Assembly (NCBI RefSeq): GCF_016901995.1
Contig: NZ_JACJLE010000035.1
Location: 1-45,657, forward strand
DNA length: 45,657 nucleotides
DNA from: Bacteroides caecigallinarum
Lineage (GTDB): Bacteria > Bacteroidota > Bacteroidia > Bacteroidales > Bacteroidaceae
Direction: 5' to 3'
Shown piece by piece: positions 8,991 to 17,350 of this stretch. Made by a program: the position numbers and the translations under genes. The notes below the pieces were generated by a model. It was not told the DNA's origin. It saw only the letters and a list, made by a program, of their open reading frames with translations, and made no database searches. The number at the start of each line of letters is the position of its first letter. The stretch's first letter is position 1.

Positions 8991-9926
8991 ATGGATTTAG
9001 TTTCATTTAAGAAAGGACTGAAATCAACATTAAAATCAGAAGATACAGAGGGATTTTTTGAAATATACGTTACTCGTTCAAGTGGGTATTTGTGGGCTCT
9101 GTTTTTTAAAAAGTTGGGAGTACATCCTAATGTAGTCACCATAATATCCATCATATTGGGTATGCTGGCGGGATATATGTTCTACTTTGACGACCTGAAG
9201 CATGCTTTGTTGGGTATATTTCTGCTTATTTGGGCTAACTGGTATGACTGTGCCGACGGTCAGTTGGCCAGAATGACCGGCAAGAAGAGCTTGTTGGGAC
9301 GTGTCTTGGATGGTTTTGCCGGAGATTTATGGTTCTTCTCAATATATTTCTTTATATGTCTCCGTCTAACAGATACATGGGGCATATATATATGGTTGTT
9401 GGCTGCTTTTTCAGGCTTCATTTGCCACAGCAAGCAATGTGCCCTTGCCGATTATTATAGAAACATTCACATGTTTTTTCAGAAAGGCAATATAAATTCC
9501 GAGTTTGACAAGTCATCTGTTCAGGTGAAAAAAATGAAATCCCTTAGTTGGAAATCCGACTGGTTTGAAAAACTTTATCTGTTCTTCTATATAAAATATA
9601 CAAAAAGTCAGGAAAGCTTGTCGCCTTCTTTGCAGAAACTGTTGCGTGGGGTTGAAAGCAAATGGTTGGAAAAAGGAGAGGATATACCTTCTGATTTCAG
9701 AGATGAGTACAGAAGGAACAGTAAGCCATTGATGAAATATACCAATATCCTTACATTCGATACCAGAGCTTTTGTTCTTTTTATTTCTGTTCTTGTGAAA
9801 GAACCATGGTTTTTCTTCGTTTTCGAAGTAACGGTTCTTAATATCTTGTTTTTCTACATGAGATACAGACATGAAAGTTTCTGTAAGAAAATGTATAAGG
9901 ATTATCATTTAGATGTAAATATATGA
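8991..9926 (+). CDS. CDP-alcohol phosphatidyltransferase family protein (first copy)
   Basis: A 311-residue membrane enzyme of the family that transfers a phospho-alcohol from a CDP-activated donor. The signature begins D-C-A-D-G-Q-L-A-R at about residue 84 and continues with G-R-V-L-D. The fourth aspartate, expected four residues after the third, is replaced by Gly and the Asp is one position later (L-D-G-F-A-G-D). The C-terminal half has a long soluble insertion (about residues 165-250) before the last membrane helices, unlike phosphatidylglycerophosphate synthase or phosphatidylserine synthase. The gene starts 7 bases after the flippase gene and overlaps the next by 4 bases (ATGA). The substrate is unknown. 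Confidence 0.85.
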   Translation: MDLVSFKKGLKSTLKSEDTEGFFEIYVTRSSGYLWALFFKKLGVHPNVVTIISIILGMLAGYMFYFDDLKHALLGIFLLIWANWYDCADGQLARMTGKKSLLGRVLDGFAGDLWFFSIYFFICLRLTDTWGIYIWLLAAFSGFICHSKQCALADYYRNIHMFFQKGNINSEFDKSSVQVKKMKSLSWKSDWFEKLYLFFYIKYTKSQESLSPSLQKLLRGVESKWLEKGEDIPSDFRDEYRRNSKPLMKYTNILTFDTRAFVLFISVLVKEPWFFFVFEVTVLNILFFYMRYRHESFCKKMYKDYHLDVNI

Positions 9927-10627
9927 AAAAGATAGCTTTTGTAACGGCAGGAGGTTCTGGAGGAAGGATGCATAAGGATACTCCAAAACAGTTTCTGGAG
10001 TTGCAGGGAATGCCTGTCATAATTCATACTTTGCTGAAATTTGAACAAAGCAATGATATAGATGTTATTATTGTAGTATGTCTGAATGGATGGATTGATA
10101 AACTTAAAGCGCTGGCTTTAAAATATAATATAACAAAACTTGAGGCTATAGTTGAAGGTGGTAGCAATAGTCAGGAGTCAATATCAAAAGGTATAGAATA
10201 TTTGCTTGGCAATGGCTATAGTAAAGATGATATAGTTCTGGTTCATGAGTCGGTCAGACCTTTTATTACAGACAAGATAATAGCCGATAATATAACATCA
10301 TGTATGGAAAGAGGTAATGCCGTTACTGTAGTAAGAGGAAATGAGTCTTATTTATATAGTGAAGACGGAATCTCTTCCGAAAGGCATTTTCTGAGGGAGA
10401 AAATGTTTATGGTACAGACCCCTCAAACATTTAGGTTGGGTTGTGTGGCTAAGGCACTGAATGCTGCAAATGAAAAAGGCCTGGTTTCGCAATCACTTTA
10501 TATATTGATGTCTCAATTGGATTATACCCCGCTGTATATGGTTGATGGAGACAGATTTAATTTGAAACTGACGTATCCCGAAGACTTGAAGATATTCGAG
10601 ATACTTTTGACGCAAGGTGTTAGATAA
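9923..10627 (+). CDS. IspD/TarI-like cytidylyltransferase
   Basis: A 234-residue nucleotidyltransferase that would activate a phospho-alcohol with CTP. The N-terminal AGGSGGRMHKDTPKQF motif binds CTP. The second motif, DIVLVHESVRPFI, is closer to ribitol-5-phosphate cytidylyltransferase TarI (VxHDSVRPFI) than to IspD (HDAARP). The C-terminal part keeps the PQTF and NxKLTYPEDL motifs. An MEP-pathway role cannot be excluded, but the position between two CDP-alcohol phosphatidyltransferases, translationally coupled to the first, argues that it supplies a CDP-polyol for them. Confidence 0.8.
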   Translation: MKKIAFVTAGGSGGRMHKDTPKQFLELQGMPVIIHTLLKFEQSNDIDVIIVVCLNGWIDKLKALALKYNITKLEAIVEGGSNSQESISKGIEYLLGNGYSKDDIVLVHESVRPFITDKIIADNITSCMERGNAVTVVRGNESYLYSEDGISSERHFLREKMFMVQTPQTFRLGCVAKALNAANEKGLVSQSLYILMSQLDYTPLYMVDGDRFNLKLTYPEDLKIFEILLTQGVR

Positions 10628-10674
10628 ATGATAATATAAGAAAAAAGTAAGATTTTTATTTAAAAGAGAGTGGT

Positions 10675-11367
10675 ATGGGAAAAGAAGAGTCAAAAAGAAT
10701 TCAGACATCAATACTTAACAGGGCTGAAAAAGTAGCATTGGTATGGTTGGCACAGCGTCAACCACGTTGGGTAACATCGGATTTTTTAACTTACATGGGT
10801 GTTATGGGTGCCTTGGTTTATGCCTTGGGATGTGTGCTTGCAGCAAGTAATATAATGTATTTGTGGTTGGCTTCGTTTGGTATGGTATTAAATTGGTATG
10901 GTGACAGCTTGGATGGAACATTGGCTCGTGTACGTAATTTGCAGCGTCCTGTTTATGGATTTTTCATTGACCATTCTTTGGATGCCATAACAATATGCAT
11001 AATGTGTGTAGGAGCAGGATTGTCTCCTATGTTCAGACTTGATGTGGCATTGTTGGTTTTGGCAGGTTATCTGGTGTTGTCAGTATATACATATATTGTT
11101 ACTATAATAAAGGGTGAGTTTCGTCTGACATACAGTTCTTTTGGTCCGACAGAGTTCAGACTGGTCATTATTTTAATCAACACAATATGTATGTACACTC
11201 CTTGGGCCGATATTAATGTAGATGTTTACGGTCAGCATTTTGGCGTTTACGATATTGTAGGTCTGGCTATAGCTGTATTCCTGTTTGTTGCTTACTTTAT
11301 ACAGTTCAGTAAAGATAGGAAGATATTATCCGAACAAGATCCTATAAAGCCTTATAAAAAACAGTAA
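10675..11367 (+). CDS. CDP-alcohol phosphatidyltransferase family protein (second copy)
   Basis: A 230-residue membrane protein with about six helices and a complete signature: D-S-L-D-G-T-L-A-R around residues 80-88, then nine residues, G-F-F-I-D and H-S-L-D, so all four aspartates are present. It is shorter than the first copy and lacks its soluble insertion. The gene starts 47 bases after the cytidylyltransferase gene. Phosphatidylglycerophosphate or phosphatidylserine synthesis is possible, but the context points to the same dedicated lipid pathway as its neighbours. Confidence 0.85.
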   Translation: MGKEESKRIQTSILNRAEKVALVWLAQRQPRWVTSDFLTYMGVMGALVYALGCVLAASNIMYLWLASFGMVLNWYGDSLDGTLARVRNLQRPVYGFFIDHSLDAITICIMCVGAGLSPMFRLDVALLVLAGYLVLSVYTYIVTIIKGEFRLTYSSFGPTEFRLVIILINTICMYTPWADINVDVYGQHFGVYDIVGLAIAVFLFVAYFIQFSKDRKILSEQDPIKPYKKQ

Positions 11368-11480
11368 TTGGAATATCTGTTTTTTTAGATACAAAAATAA
11401 CTGGGCTGACTTTATAGGTCATTATTGTTCCGATAATTTACGGATTATGTTTTATAAGATACAAAAATATATTTATTAAT

Positions 11481-14111
11481 ATGGTAAAAAGATTACTCGT
11501 TGTGATAGCTTTGTGGGTTTGGGCTTTGGGATTATATGCTCAGATTCATGGGGTTGTTATAGATTCAGATACCGGTGAGCCTATCCCATATTTGAACATA
11601 TACTATGATGGCAAGGGGGTGGGAACTATAACCGACATTGACGGTAAGTATTCAATTCCATATCATTCCGGATGGAACAAATTGACATTCTCTATGGTCG
11701 GCTACACCAGGCAGGATATAACCGTTTCGTCAAAAACGACAGAGCTTAATGTAAGCATGAAGTCTGATCTGGTTCTTGACGAAGTTGTGGTCAAGCCTAA
11801 AAAAGAGAAATATTCCAGAAAGAATAATCCGGCGGTGGAATTGATGAAGAAGGTTATAGCTTCGAAGGAAAAGACCAATCTGGAGAATAAAGACTATTAT
11901 TTTTATAATAAGTACCAGAAAATAACACTTGCCGTAAATGATATAACTCCTGATTCGCTGAAAGAATCGTGGCTTTTCAAAAAATATCCGTTTCTGCGCG
12001 ATCAGGTGGAAATGTGTGATGTGACACAGAAACGTATATTGCCGGTTTCTGTTGATGAAACAGTTTCGCAGAAGATTTATAGAAAGGAACCACATTCTGA
12101 AAAGACTATAATACAAGGTATCGAGTCAAGAGGTATAAACGAATTGTTCAGTACTGGAGACATGCTTACTACTGTATTGAAGGATGTTTTTCAGGATATT
12201 GATATTTATCAGGACAGGTTCCGCTTTTTGCAGTATCCGTTTGACAGCCCTGTATCGGATGCCGGTATAAGGTTTTACAAATATTACATAATGGATACAG
12301 TATATGTGGAGCGCGACAGGTGTTTCCATTTGACGTTCGTGCCGAATAATTCTCAGGATTTCGGTTTCACAGGTCATCTGTATATTTTGGCCGACTCTAC
12401 ATATAGGGTGAAACAGTGTAATATGAATCTTCCGAAAAAGACTGATATAAATTTCGTAGATCATATGATCATCAACCAGAAGTTCGGAGAATTGCCTACC
12501 GGTGAATGGTCGCTGATGGAAGATGATATGCTCTGTGAATTGTCATATCTGAAAAAAATCCTTGGGTCGTACATGGTGAGAAGGACTACACGTAACTTTG
12601 ATTTTTCTTTCGAACCGTTGCCTGACAAATTGTTCAAGAAGAAAGGCTCCGAAATAAAGGATGTAAACGCGATGATGCGTGATGATGAATTCTGGAAAAA
12701 GTACAGACAGGAGGAACTTACGGAATCGGAAACACGTATGGGCAGCTTCCTTGACGATTTGGCAAAGATTAAGGGATTCAAATATATAATGTTCGGATTG
12801 AAGGCCTTGATTGAAAGTTATGTGGAGACAAGCAAGGACAGTAAAGTGGATATAGGTCCGATAAATACGATGATAACATCGAACTATATCGACGGATTAC
12901 GATTGCGTGCATCTGCACAGACTACGGCTAATCTGCATCCTAATATTTTCCTGAAAGGATATTATGCATACGGATTTAAAGATAAGAAGTCAAAATATAT
13001 GGGAGAGTTGGAGTATTCGTTCGACAAGAAGGAATATCTTCCAAGAGAGTTCCCTAAACATTCCATGACGTTTACTTATCAGTATGACAATATGCTGCCG
13101 TCCGATAAGTTTATAAATGCAGACAAGGATAATGTGTTTACAGCCTTGAAGGTTTGTCAGGTGGATCAGTATAACTACGAACGCAAGGCCACTATCAAGT
13201 ATGAGCGTGAACGTGAATTCGGTTTCAAGACAATAGCAATGTTGAGATATGCCAATTATGAGCCTTGTGGTGAATTGTTCTATCGTACAATGGCTGGCGA
13301 AAATGCATTGCAGACTGCTATAGCAGACGGTTCGTTATCCGGACAGAAATGGGTACAGTCGCCTTTCAATACTCACGATATAACTGTGACGGAGGCATCT
13401 TTAACTTTAAGGTACGCTCCGGGCGAGACTTTCGTAAATACGAAACAGAGACGATTGCCTGTCAATCTTGATGCACCAGTGTTTACGTTGCAGCATACAT
13501 TAGGTCTGAAAGGTGTTTTAGGTAGTGATTATACTTATAATATGACAGAAGCTACAGCTTATAAGCGTTTCTGGCTAAGTTCGTGGGGTAATCTTGACGT
13601 ACATTTGAAAGGTGGAATACAGTGGAACAAGGTTCCTTTCCCATTGCTGATAATGCCGGCTGCAAACTTGTCGTACATTTTACAGGATGGAACATTCAAC
13701 CTTATCAATAATATGGAGTTCCTGAACGACCGTTACGCATCGCTTGACGTATCATGGAATATGCAGGGAAAACTTTTCAACCGCATACCTTTGATCAAAA
13801 AACTGAAATGGCGTGAGTTTATCGGTGTCAAGTGCCTATGGGGTACGCTTACGGATAAAAACAATCCTTTCCTTGAGCAGAACAAGAATGATGATATGCT
13901 GATGATGTTCCCGGGACATTATGATAGGACAGGTAATTATAATTATTCTAGTTATGTGATGGATCCTAAAGTACCGTATGTTGAGGTAACAGCCGGAATT
14001 CACAATATATTCAAGCTTTTGCATATAGAATATGTGAGACGTCTTAACTATAATCATCTTCCTACAGCCAACAAGTGGGGTGTGAGATTGATGATACGTA
14101 CAGTGTTCTAA
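11481..14111 (+). CDS. DUF5686 / carboxypeptidase-like regulatory domain outer-membrane protein
   Basis: An 876-residue exported protein with a signal peptide cleaved after ALGLYA. Residues ~22-100 form a CarboxypepD_reg-like beta-sandwich (IHGVVIDSDTGEPIPYLNIY, GTITDIDGKYSI), as found at the front of TonB-dependent receptors. The remainder matches DUF5686, a Bacteroidetes family predicted to form an outer-membrane barrel; the alternating aromatic strands and terminal VRLMIRTVF fit a barrel end. No plug domain or TonB box is seen. The 113-base upstream gap has no convincing promoter. Confidence 0.88.
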   Translation: MVKRLLVVIALWVWALGLYAQIHGVVIDSDTGEPIPYLNIYYDGKGVGTITDIDGKYSIPYHSGWNKLTFSMVGYTRQDITVSSKTTELNVSMKSDLVLDEVVVKPKKEKYSRKNNPAVELMKKVIASKEKTNLENKDYYFYNKYQKITLAVNDITPDSLKESWLFKKYPFLRDQVEMCDVTQKRILPVSVDETVSQKIYRKEPHSEKTIIQGIESRGINELFSTGDMLTTVLKDVFQDIDIYQDRFRFLQYPFDSPVSDAGIRFYKYYIMDTVYVERDRCFHLTFVPNNSQDFGFTGHLYILADSTYRVKQCNMNLPKKTDINFVDHMIINQKFGELPTGEWSLMEDDMLCELSYLKKILGSYMVRRTTRNFDFSFEPLPDKLFKKKGSEIKDVNAMMRDDEFWKKYRQEELTESETRMGSFLDDLAKIKGFKYIMFGLKALIESYVETSKDSKVDIGPINTMITSNYIDGLRLRASAQTTANLHPNIFLKGYYAYGFKDKKSKYMGELEYSFDKKEYLPREFPKHSMTFTYQYDNMLPSDKFINADKDNVFTALKVCQVDQYNYERKATIKYEREREFGFKTIAMLRYANYEPCGELFYRTMAGENALQTAIADGSLSGQKWVQSPFNTHDITVTEASLTLRYAPGETFVNTKQRRLPVNLDAPVFTLQHTLGLKGVLGSDYTYNMTEATAYKRFWLSSWGNLDVHLKGGIQWNKVPFPLLIMPAANLSYILQDGTFNLINNMEFLNDRYASLDVSWNMQGKLFNRIPLIKKLKWREFIGVKCLWGTLTDKNNPFLEQNKNDDMLMMFPGHYDRTGNYNYSSYVMDPKVPYVEVTAGIHNIFKLLHIEYVRRLNYNHLPTANKWGVRLMIRTVF

Positions 14112-14154
14112 AGTAATTTTCTGCCATATTTACTGATTCTTTCCAAAGATTTTG

Positions 14155-14162
14155 TAAATTTG
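14155..14162 (+). promoter_or_regulatory. Candidate -7 element (TAAATTTG) before the sigma-54 activator gene
   Basis: TAAATTTG fits the TAnnTTTG consensus and lies 20 bases before the ATG at 14182, in the 70-base gap after the DUF5686 gene. No TTTG lies 20 bases further upstream. It may start a separate transcript for the regulator-lptE-secG segment. Confidence 0.35.
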
Positions 14163-14181
14163 GCAGATAATTTTTTATAAT

Positions 14182-15528
14182 ATGGTAAAGTCGGATATTC
14201 AAAATATAAAGTTACGCTTTGGTATTATAGGTAATACCGAGGGGCTTAACAGGGCTATTGATATTGCTATGCAGGTGGCACCTACGGACTTGTCGGTACT
14301 GGTTACAGGTGAGAGTGGAGTTGGTAAGGAGAGTTTTCCGCAGATAATACATCAGTTCAGCCGCAGAAAACACGGACCGTATATTGCTGTAAACTGTGGG
14401 GCTATACCTGAAGGTACAATTGATTCGGAATTGTTCGGACACGAGAAAGGTGCTTTTACCGGTGCCATAAGCGACAGAAACGGTTATTTTGCCGAAGCTA
14501 ACGGAGGAACAATATTTCTGGATGAGGTTGGAGAATTGCCATTGTCAACCCAGGCAAGACTATTGCGTGTCCTTGAATCAGGTGAATATATCAAGGTAGG
14601 TTCGTCCAAGGTTCAGAAGACAGATGTAAGAATTGTTGCCGCTACAAACGTAAACTTTGCGGATGCCATAGCCGAAGGGCGCTTTCGTGAGGATTTGTAT
14701 TACCGATTGAATACAGTTCCCATTAAGGTTCCGCCTTTGAGAGAGAGGCCTGATGATATAGCGTTGTTGTTCAGGAAGTTTGCAGCCGACTTTGCAGAGA
14801 AATACCGTATGCCTTCCATACAGCTTAACGAACAGGCTAAGCGTATGCTTGTGGAGTATCCGTGGCCGGGAAACATCCGACAGCTTAAAAATATTACCGA
14901 ACAGATTTCTATCATAGAAACCAACAGGGATATTACTCCTGAAATTCTTTCAACTTATCTGCCAGATATGGGAAACAGTTCCAGGCTGCCGGCATTTGTC
15001 GGAGGTAAGGGTGCACATTCCGGAAACAAGAGTTTTGAAAGTGAGAGAGAAATTCTTTATCAGGTGCTGTTTGATATGCGTCGTGACGTAACGGAACTGA
15101 AAAAACTTGTACATGAGATAATGACGGAACGTGAAGCAACAGGTCATCATGTATCTCATCCGGTTGACAACGCTTCTCATTTCCTTCAGAATCCTACACT
15201 TGATGTCATTAGCGATGTGCCGATGGTCATGCCGCAGGTTCAGCAATATCCGCAGGTGAGCCAGATACAGCCAGTGAGCCAGATTCAGCCGGTAAATAAG
15301 GTTTCTTCTATAACTCCTGTTTCTAACGTGTCTGTAAAACATACGGATTCGGATTATCATGACACGGAGGTTTATGTGGAAGAAAATCTTTCTCTGGATG
15401 ATGTTGAAAAAGAGATGATAAAAAAGGCTCTGGAACGTCATAACGGAAAGAGGAAGAATGCTGCCAACGACTTGAAGATTTCAGAAAGAACATTGTATAG
15501 AAAAATAAAAGAATATGGACTTGAATAA
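14182..15528 (+). CDS. Sigma-54-dependent transcriptional activator (AAA+, Fis-type HTH, no receiver domain)
   Basis: A 448-residue bacterial enhancer-binding protein. The AAA+ domain starts close to the N-terminus, with Walker A GESGVGKE (43-50), the sigma-54 contact loop GAFTGA (90-95), Walker B IFLDEVGEL (111-119) and the arginine-finger region RFREDLYYRLN. The C-terminal Fis-type helix-turn-helix is at about 408-448 (NDLKISERTLYRKIKEYGL). There is no response-regulator receiver or GAF domain, so activity must be controlled by expression or a partner protein. A low-complexity Gln/Val/Pro-rich linker (about 340-385) separates the two domains. Its end overlaps lptE by 14 bases. Confidence 0.93.
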   Translation: MVKSDIQNIKLRFGIIGNTEGLNRAIDIAMQVAPTDLSVLVTGESGVGKESFPQIIHQFSRRKHGPYIAVNCGAIPEGTIDSELFGHEKGAFTGAISDRNGYFAEANGGTIFLDEVGELPLSTQARLLRVLESGEYIKVGSSKVQKTDVRIVAATNVNFADAIAEGRFREDLYYRLNTVPIKVPPLRERPDDIALLFRKFAADFAEKYRMPSIQLNEQAKRMLVEYPWPGNIRQLKNITEQISIIETNRDITPEILSTYLPDMGNSSRLPAFVGGKGAHSGNKSFESEREILYQVLFDMRRDVTELKKLVHEIMTEREATGHHVSHPVDNASHFLQNPTLDVISDVPMVMPQVQQYPQVSQIQPVSQIQPVNKVSSITPVSNVSVKHTDSDYHDTEVYVEENLSLDDVEKEMIKKALERHNGKRKNAANDLKISERTLYRKIKEYGLE

Positions 15529-16045
15529 AATAACAAGATTTAATATCGCATCTGTATTGGTACTGTCGTTATGTTTTCTTGCGTCATGTACTGTCTCTTA
15601 TAAATTTAACGGATCTTCCATCAATTATGATAAGGTAAAGACTATATCGTTCGAGAATTTCCCGAACAGATCTGCCGCATTCGTATGGGGCCCTATGGAA
15701 TCTATGTTCAATACCGAGCTTCAGGACAGATATATGCAGCAGACCCGACTCAAGCAAGTGAGACAGAACGGTGACTTGCAGCTGTCCGGTGAGATAACCA
15801 ACTATGACGCATATAATAAGGGTGTAGGTTCGGACGGTTATTCTACGATGGCTGAGCTTAAGATGACTGTAAATGTTCGATTTGTGAACAATACTAATCA
15901 TGCGGAAGACTTCGAACAGCAGTTCTCTGCAAGCCGTGAATATAATTCCACACAGCAGTTGTCTGCCGTTCAGGAAGAATTGGTTAATCAGATGATTGAC
16001 GAGATAGTGGAACAGATATTCAATGCTACAGTTGCTAACTGGTAA
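15515..16045 (+). CDS. lptE: LptE family LPS-assembly lipoprotein
   Basis: A 176-residue lipoprotein with signal peptide and lipobox LASC (Cys about residue 25), followed by VSYKFNGSSINYDKVKTISFENFPN, the usual beginning of Bacteroidetes LptE-like proteins. LptE plugs the LptD barrel and helps insert LPS or lipooligosaccharide into the outer membrane. It is translationally coupled to the sigma-54 activator upstream. Confidence 0.88.
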   Translation: MDLNKITRFNIASVLVLSLCFLASCTVSYKFNGSSINYDKVKTISFENFPNRSAAFVWGPMESMFNTELQDRYMQQTRLKQVRQNGDLQLSGEITNYDAYNKGVGSDGYSTMAELKMTVNVRFVNNTNHAEDFEQQFSASREYNSTQQLSAVQEELVNQMIDEIVEQIFNATVANW

Positions 16046-16057
16046 TTTCGTTTGATT

Positions 16058-16894
16058 ATGGAAATGCAAAGATTGGATGAGTGGATAAATAATCCGGATT
16101 TGATGGGGAATGATACTCTGGAGGAGTTACGTTCCATAATATTGCGTTATCCGTATTTCCAGACAGCCTGGCTGCTATATATTAAGAATCTTTATCTGAT
16201 AAAACATCCTTCTTTTAAAGATGAGTTAAGACGCGGTGCATTATATGTTGCAGATTTGAGCGTGCTGTTTTATTTCGTAGAAGGAAATAGTTTCTCTTTC
16301 CCAAAATCTGAGTATAAAGAGTCAGAAAAGCAGGTGGCTAATGACAGGACACTTGATTTGATAAACCGTTTCCTTTCGGAGATTCCTAACGATAAAGGAT
16401 TGTCGTCAGAACTGTCAATACCTGTAGATTCTGTTATGGATTATTCGTCGTTGCTGTTGCTGAATTCAGCAGAAAATGGCAGAAAGGAAGTTGACAATAC
16501 AGCTCTTCCGCTAAAAGGTCAGGCCTTGATAGATGATTTTATCGAAAAGTCTGAATCAGGAATGCTTTCATCGGGTAATAATATGACGGATGCTGTCGGT
16601 AATGGAAATGAAAAGGATGAATTCAGTGATGAAGACCTGGTAGTAATTGATGATGATAATAATGCAGGCCCAGTGGATGATGCAATGGATGGTAGTGCTG
16701 AAGCTGCCGATGAAACCGGTGACGATAATTATCTGACAGAAACATTGGCTAAAATTTATGTTAAACAGCAAAGATATGATAAAGCATTGGAAATTATTAA
16801 AAAATTAAATTTGAAATATCCAAAAAAAAATGCTTACTTTGCAGACCAAATGAGATTCCTTGAGAGATTGATTATTAACGCTAAATCAAAATAA
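16058..16894 (+). CDS. TPR-like hypothetical protein
   Basis: A 278-residue protein from the ATG at 16058; an in-frame TTG at 16052 is less likely. The N-terminal third (RLDEWINNPDLM, LRSIILRYPYFQTAWLLYIKNLYL) and the C-terminal end (YLTETLAKIYVKQQRYDKAL, EIIKKLNLKYPKKNAYFADQ) are helical and tetratricopeptide-like. An acidic Asp-rich stretch lies between them (about 190-225). There is no signal peptide, so it is probably cytoplasmic. It lies 12 bases after lptE and 6 bases before secG. Function unknown. Confidence 0.8.
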   Translation: MEMQRLDEWINNPDLMGNDTLEELRSIILRYPYFQTAWLLYIKNLYLIKHPSFKDELRRGALYVADLSVLFYFVEGNSFSFPKSEYKESEKQVANDRTLDLINRFLSEIPNDKGLSSELSIPVDSVMDYSSLLLLNSAENGRKEVDNTALPLKGQALIDDFIEKSESGMLSSGNNMTDAVGNGNEKDEFSDEDLVVIDDDNNAGPVDDAMDGSAEAADETGDDNYLTETLAKIYVKQQRYDKALEIIKKLNLKYPKKNAYFADQMRFLERLIINAKSK

Positions 16895-16900
16895 AAGAAA

Positions 16901-17263
16901 ATGTATTTATTATTTATTGTATTGATTGTACTTGCAGCATTGTTACTATGCTTTGTTGTAATGATACAGAATTCTAAGGGTGGAGGCTTGGCTTCTAGTT
17001 TCGCATCTTCTAACCAGATTATGGGTGTGCGTAAAACAACTGATTTCATTGAAAAACTTACTTGGGGACTTGCTGCTTTCATGGTAGTTGTAAGTATTGC
17101 AGCTGCTTATGTAATACCTCATTCTGCTGAAAACTCTTCAGTAATCATGAAACAGGCTGTAGAAGAACAGAGTACTAATCCTTTGAATGCACCTGCCGGT
17201 TTTGCTGCTCCTCAGACTGATGCTGCGGCTGCTGCTCCTGCAACAGGTGATTCTGCAAAATAA
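16901..17263 (+). CDS. secG: Preprotein translocase subunit SecG
   Basis: A 120-residue inner-membrane protein with two hydrophobic helices (about 1-22 and 50-73). The SecG motif VVMIQNSKGGGLASSF lies in the loop between them, followed by a C-terminal Ala-rich tail. It is part of the SecYEG channel. It is the last gene before a terminator at 17294. Confidence 0.93.
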   Translation: MYLLFIVLIVLAALLLCFVVMIQNSKGGGLASSFASSNQIMGVRKTTDFIEKLTWGLAAFMVVVSIAAAYVIPHSAENSSVIMKQAVEEQSTNPLNAPAGFAAPQTDAAAAAPATGDSAK

Positions 17264-17293
17264 TATTTTCAGAGTACAAGTATTTAAGATTAT

Positions 17294-17336
17294 AATGTCA
17301 TTCATAAACCTATAAAGTTTGTGGGTGGCATTTTTT
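17294..17336 (+). terminator. Intrinsic terminator after secG
   Basis: AATGTC pairs with GGCATT, with an inner stem CATAAAC/GTTTGTG and loop CTATAAA, followed by six T. It closes the long rlmN-secG block and shows that the DUF418 gene, starting at 17351, is a separate or read-through unit. Confidence 0.7.
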
Positions 17337-17350
17337 ATTTGTTTAATAAT

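Noticed and set aside
17321..17350. GTG start for the DUF418 protein
   Set aside because: It lies within the secG terminator hairpin; ATG codons at 17351 and 17354 fit better.
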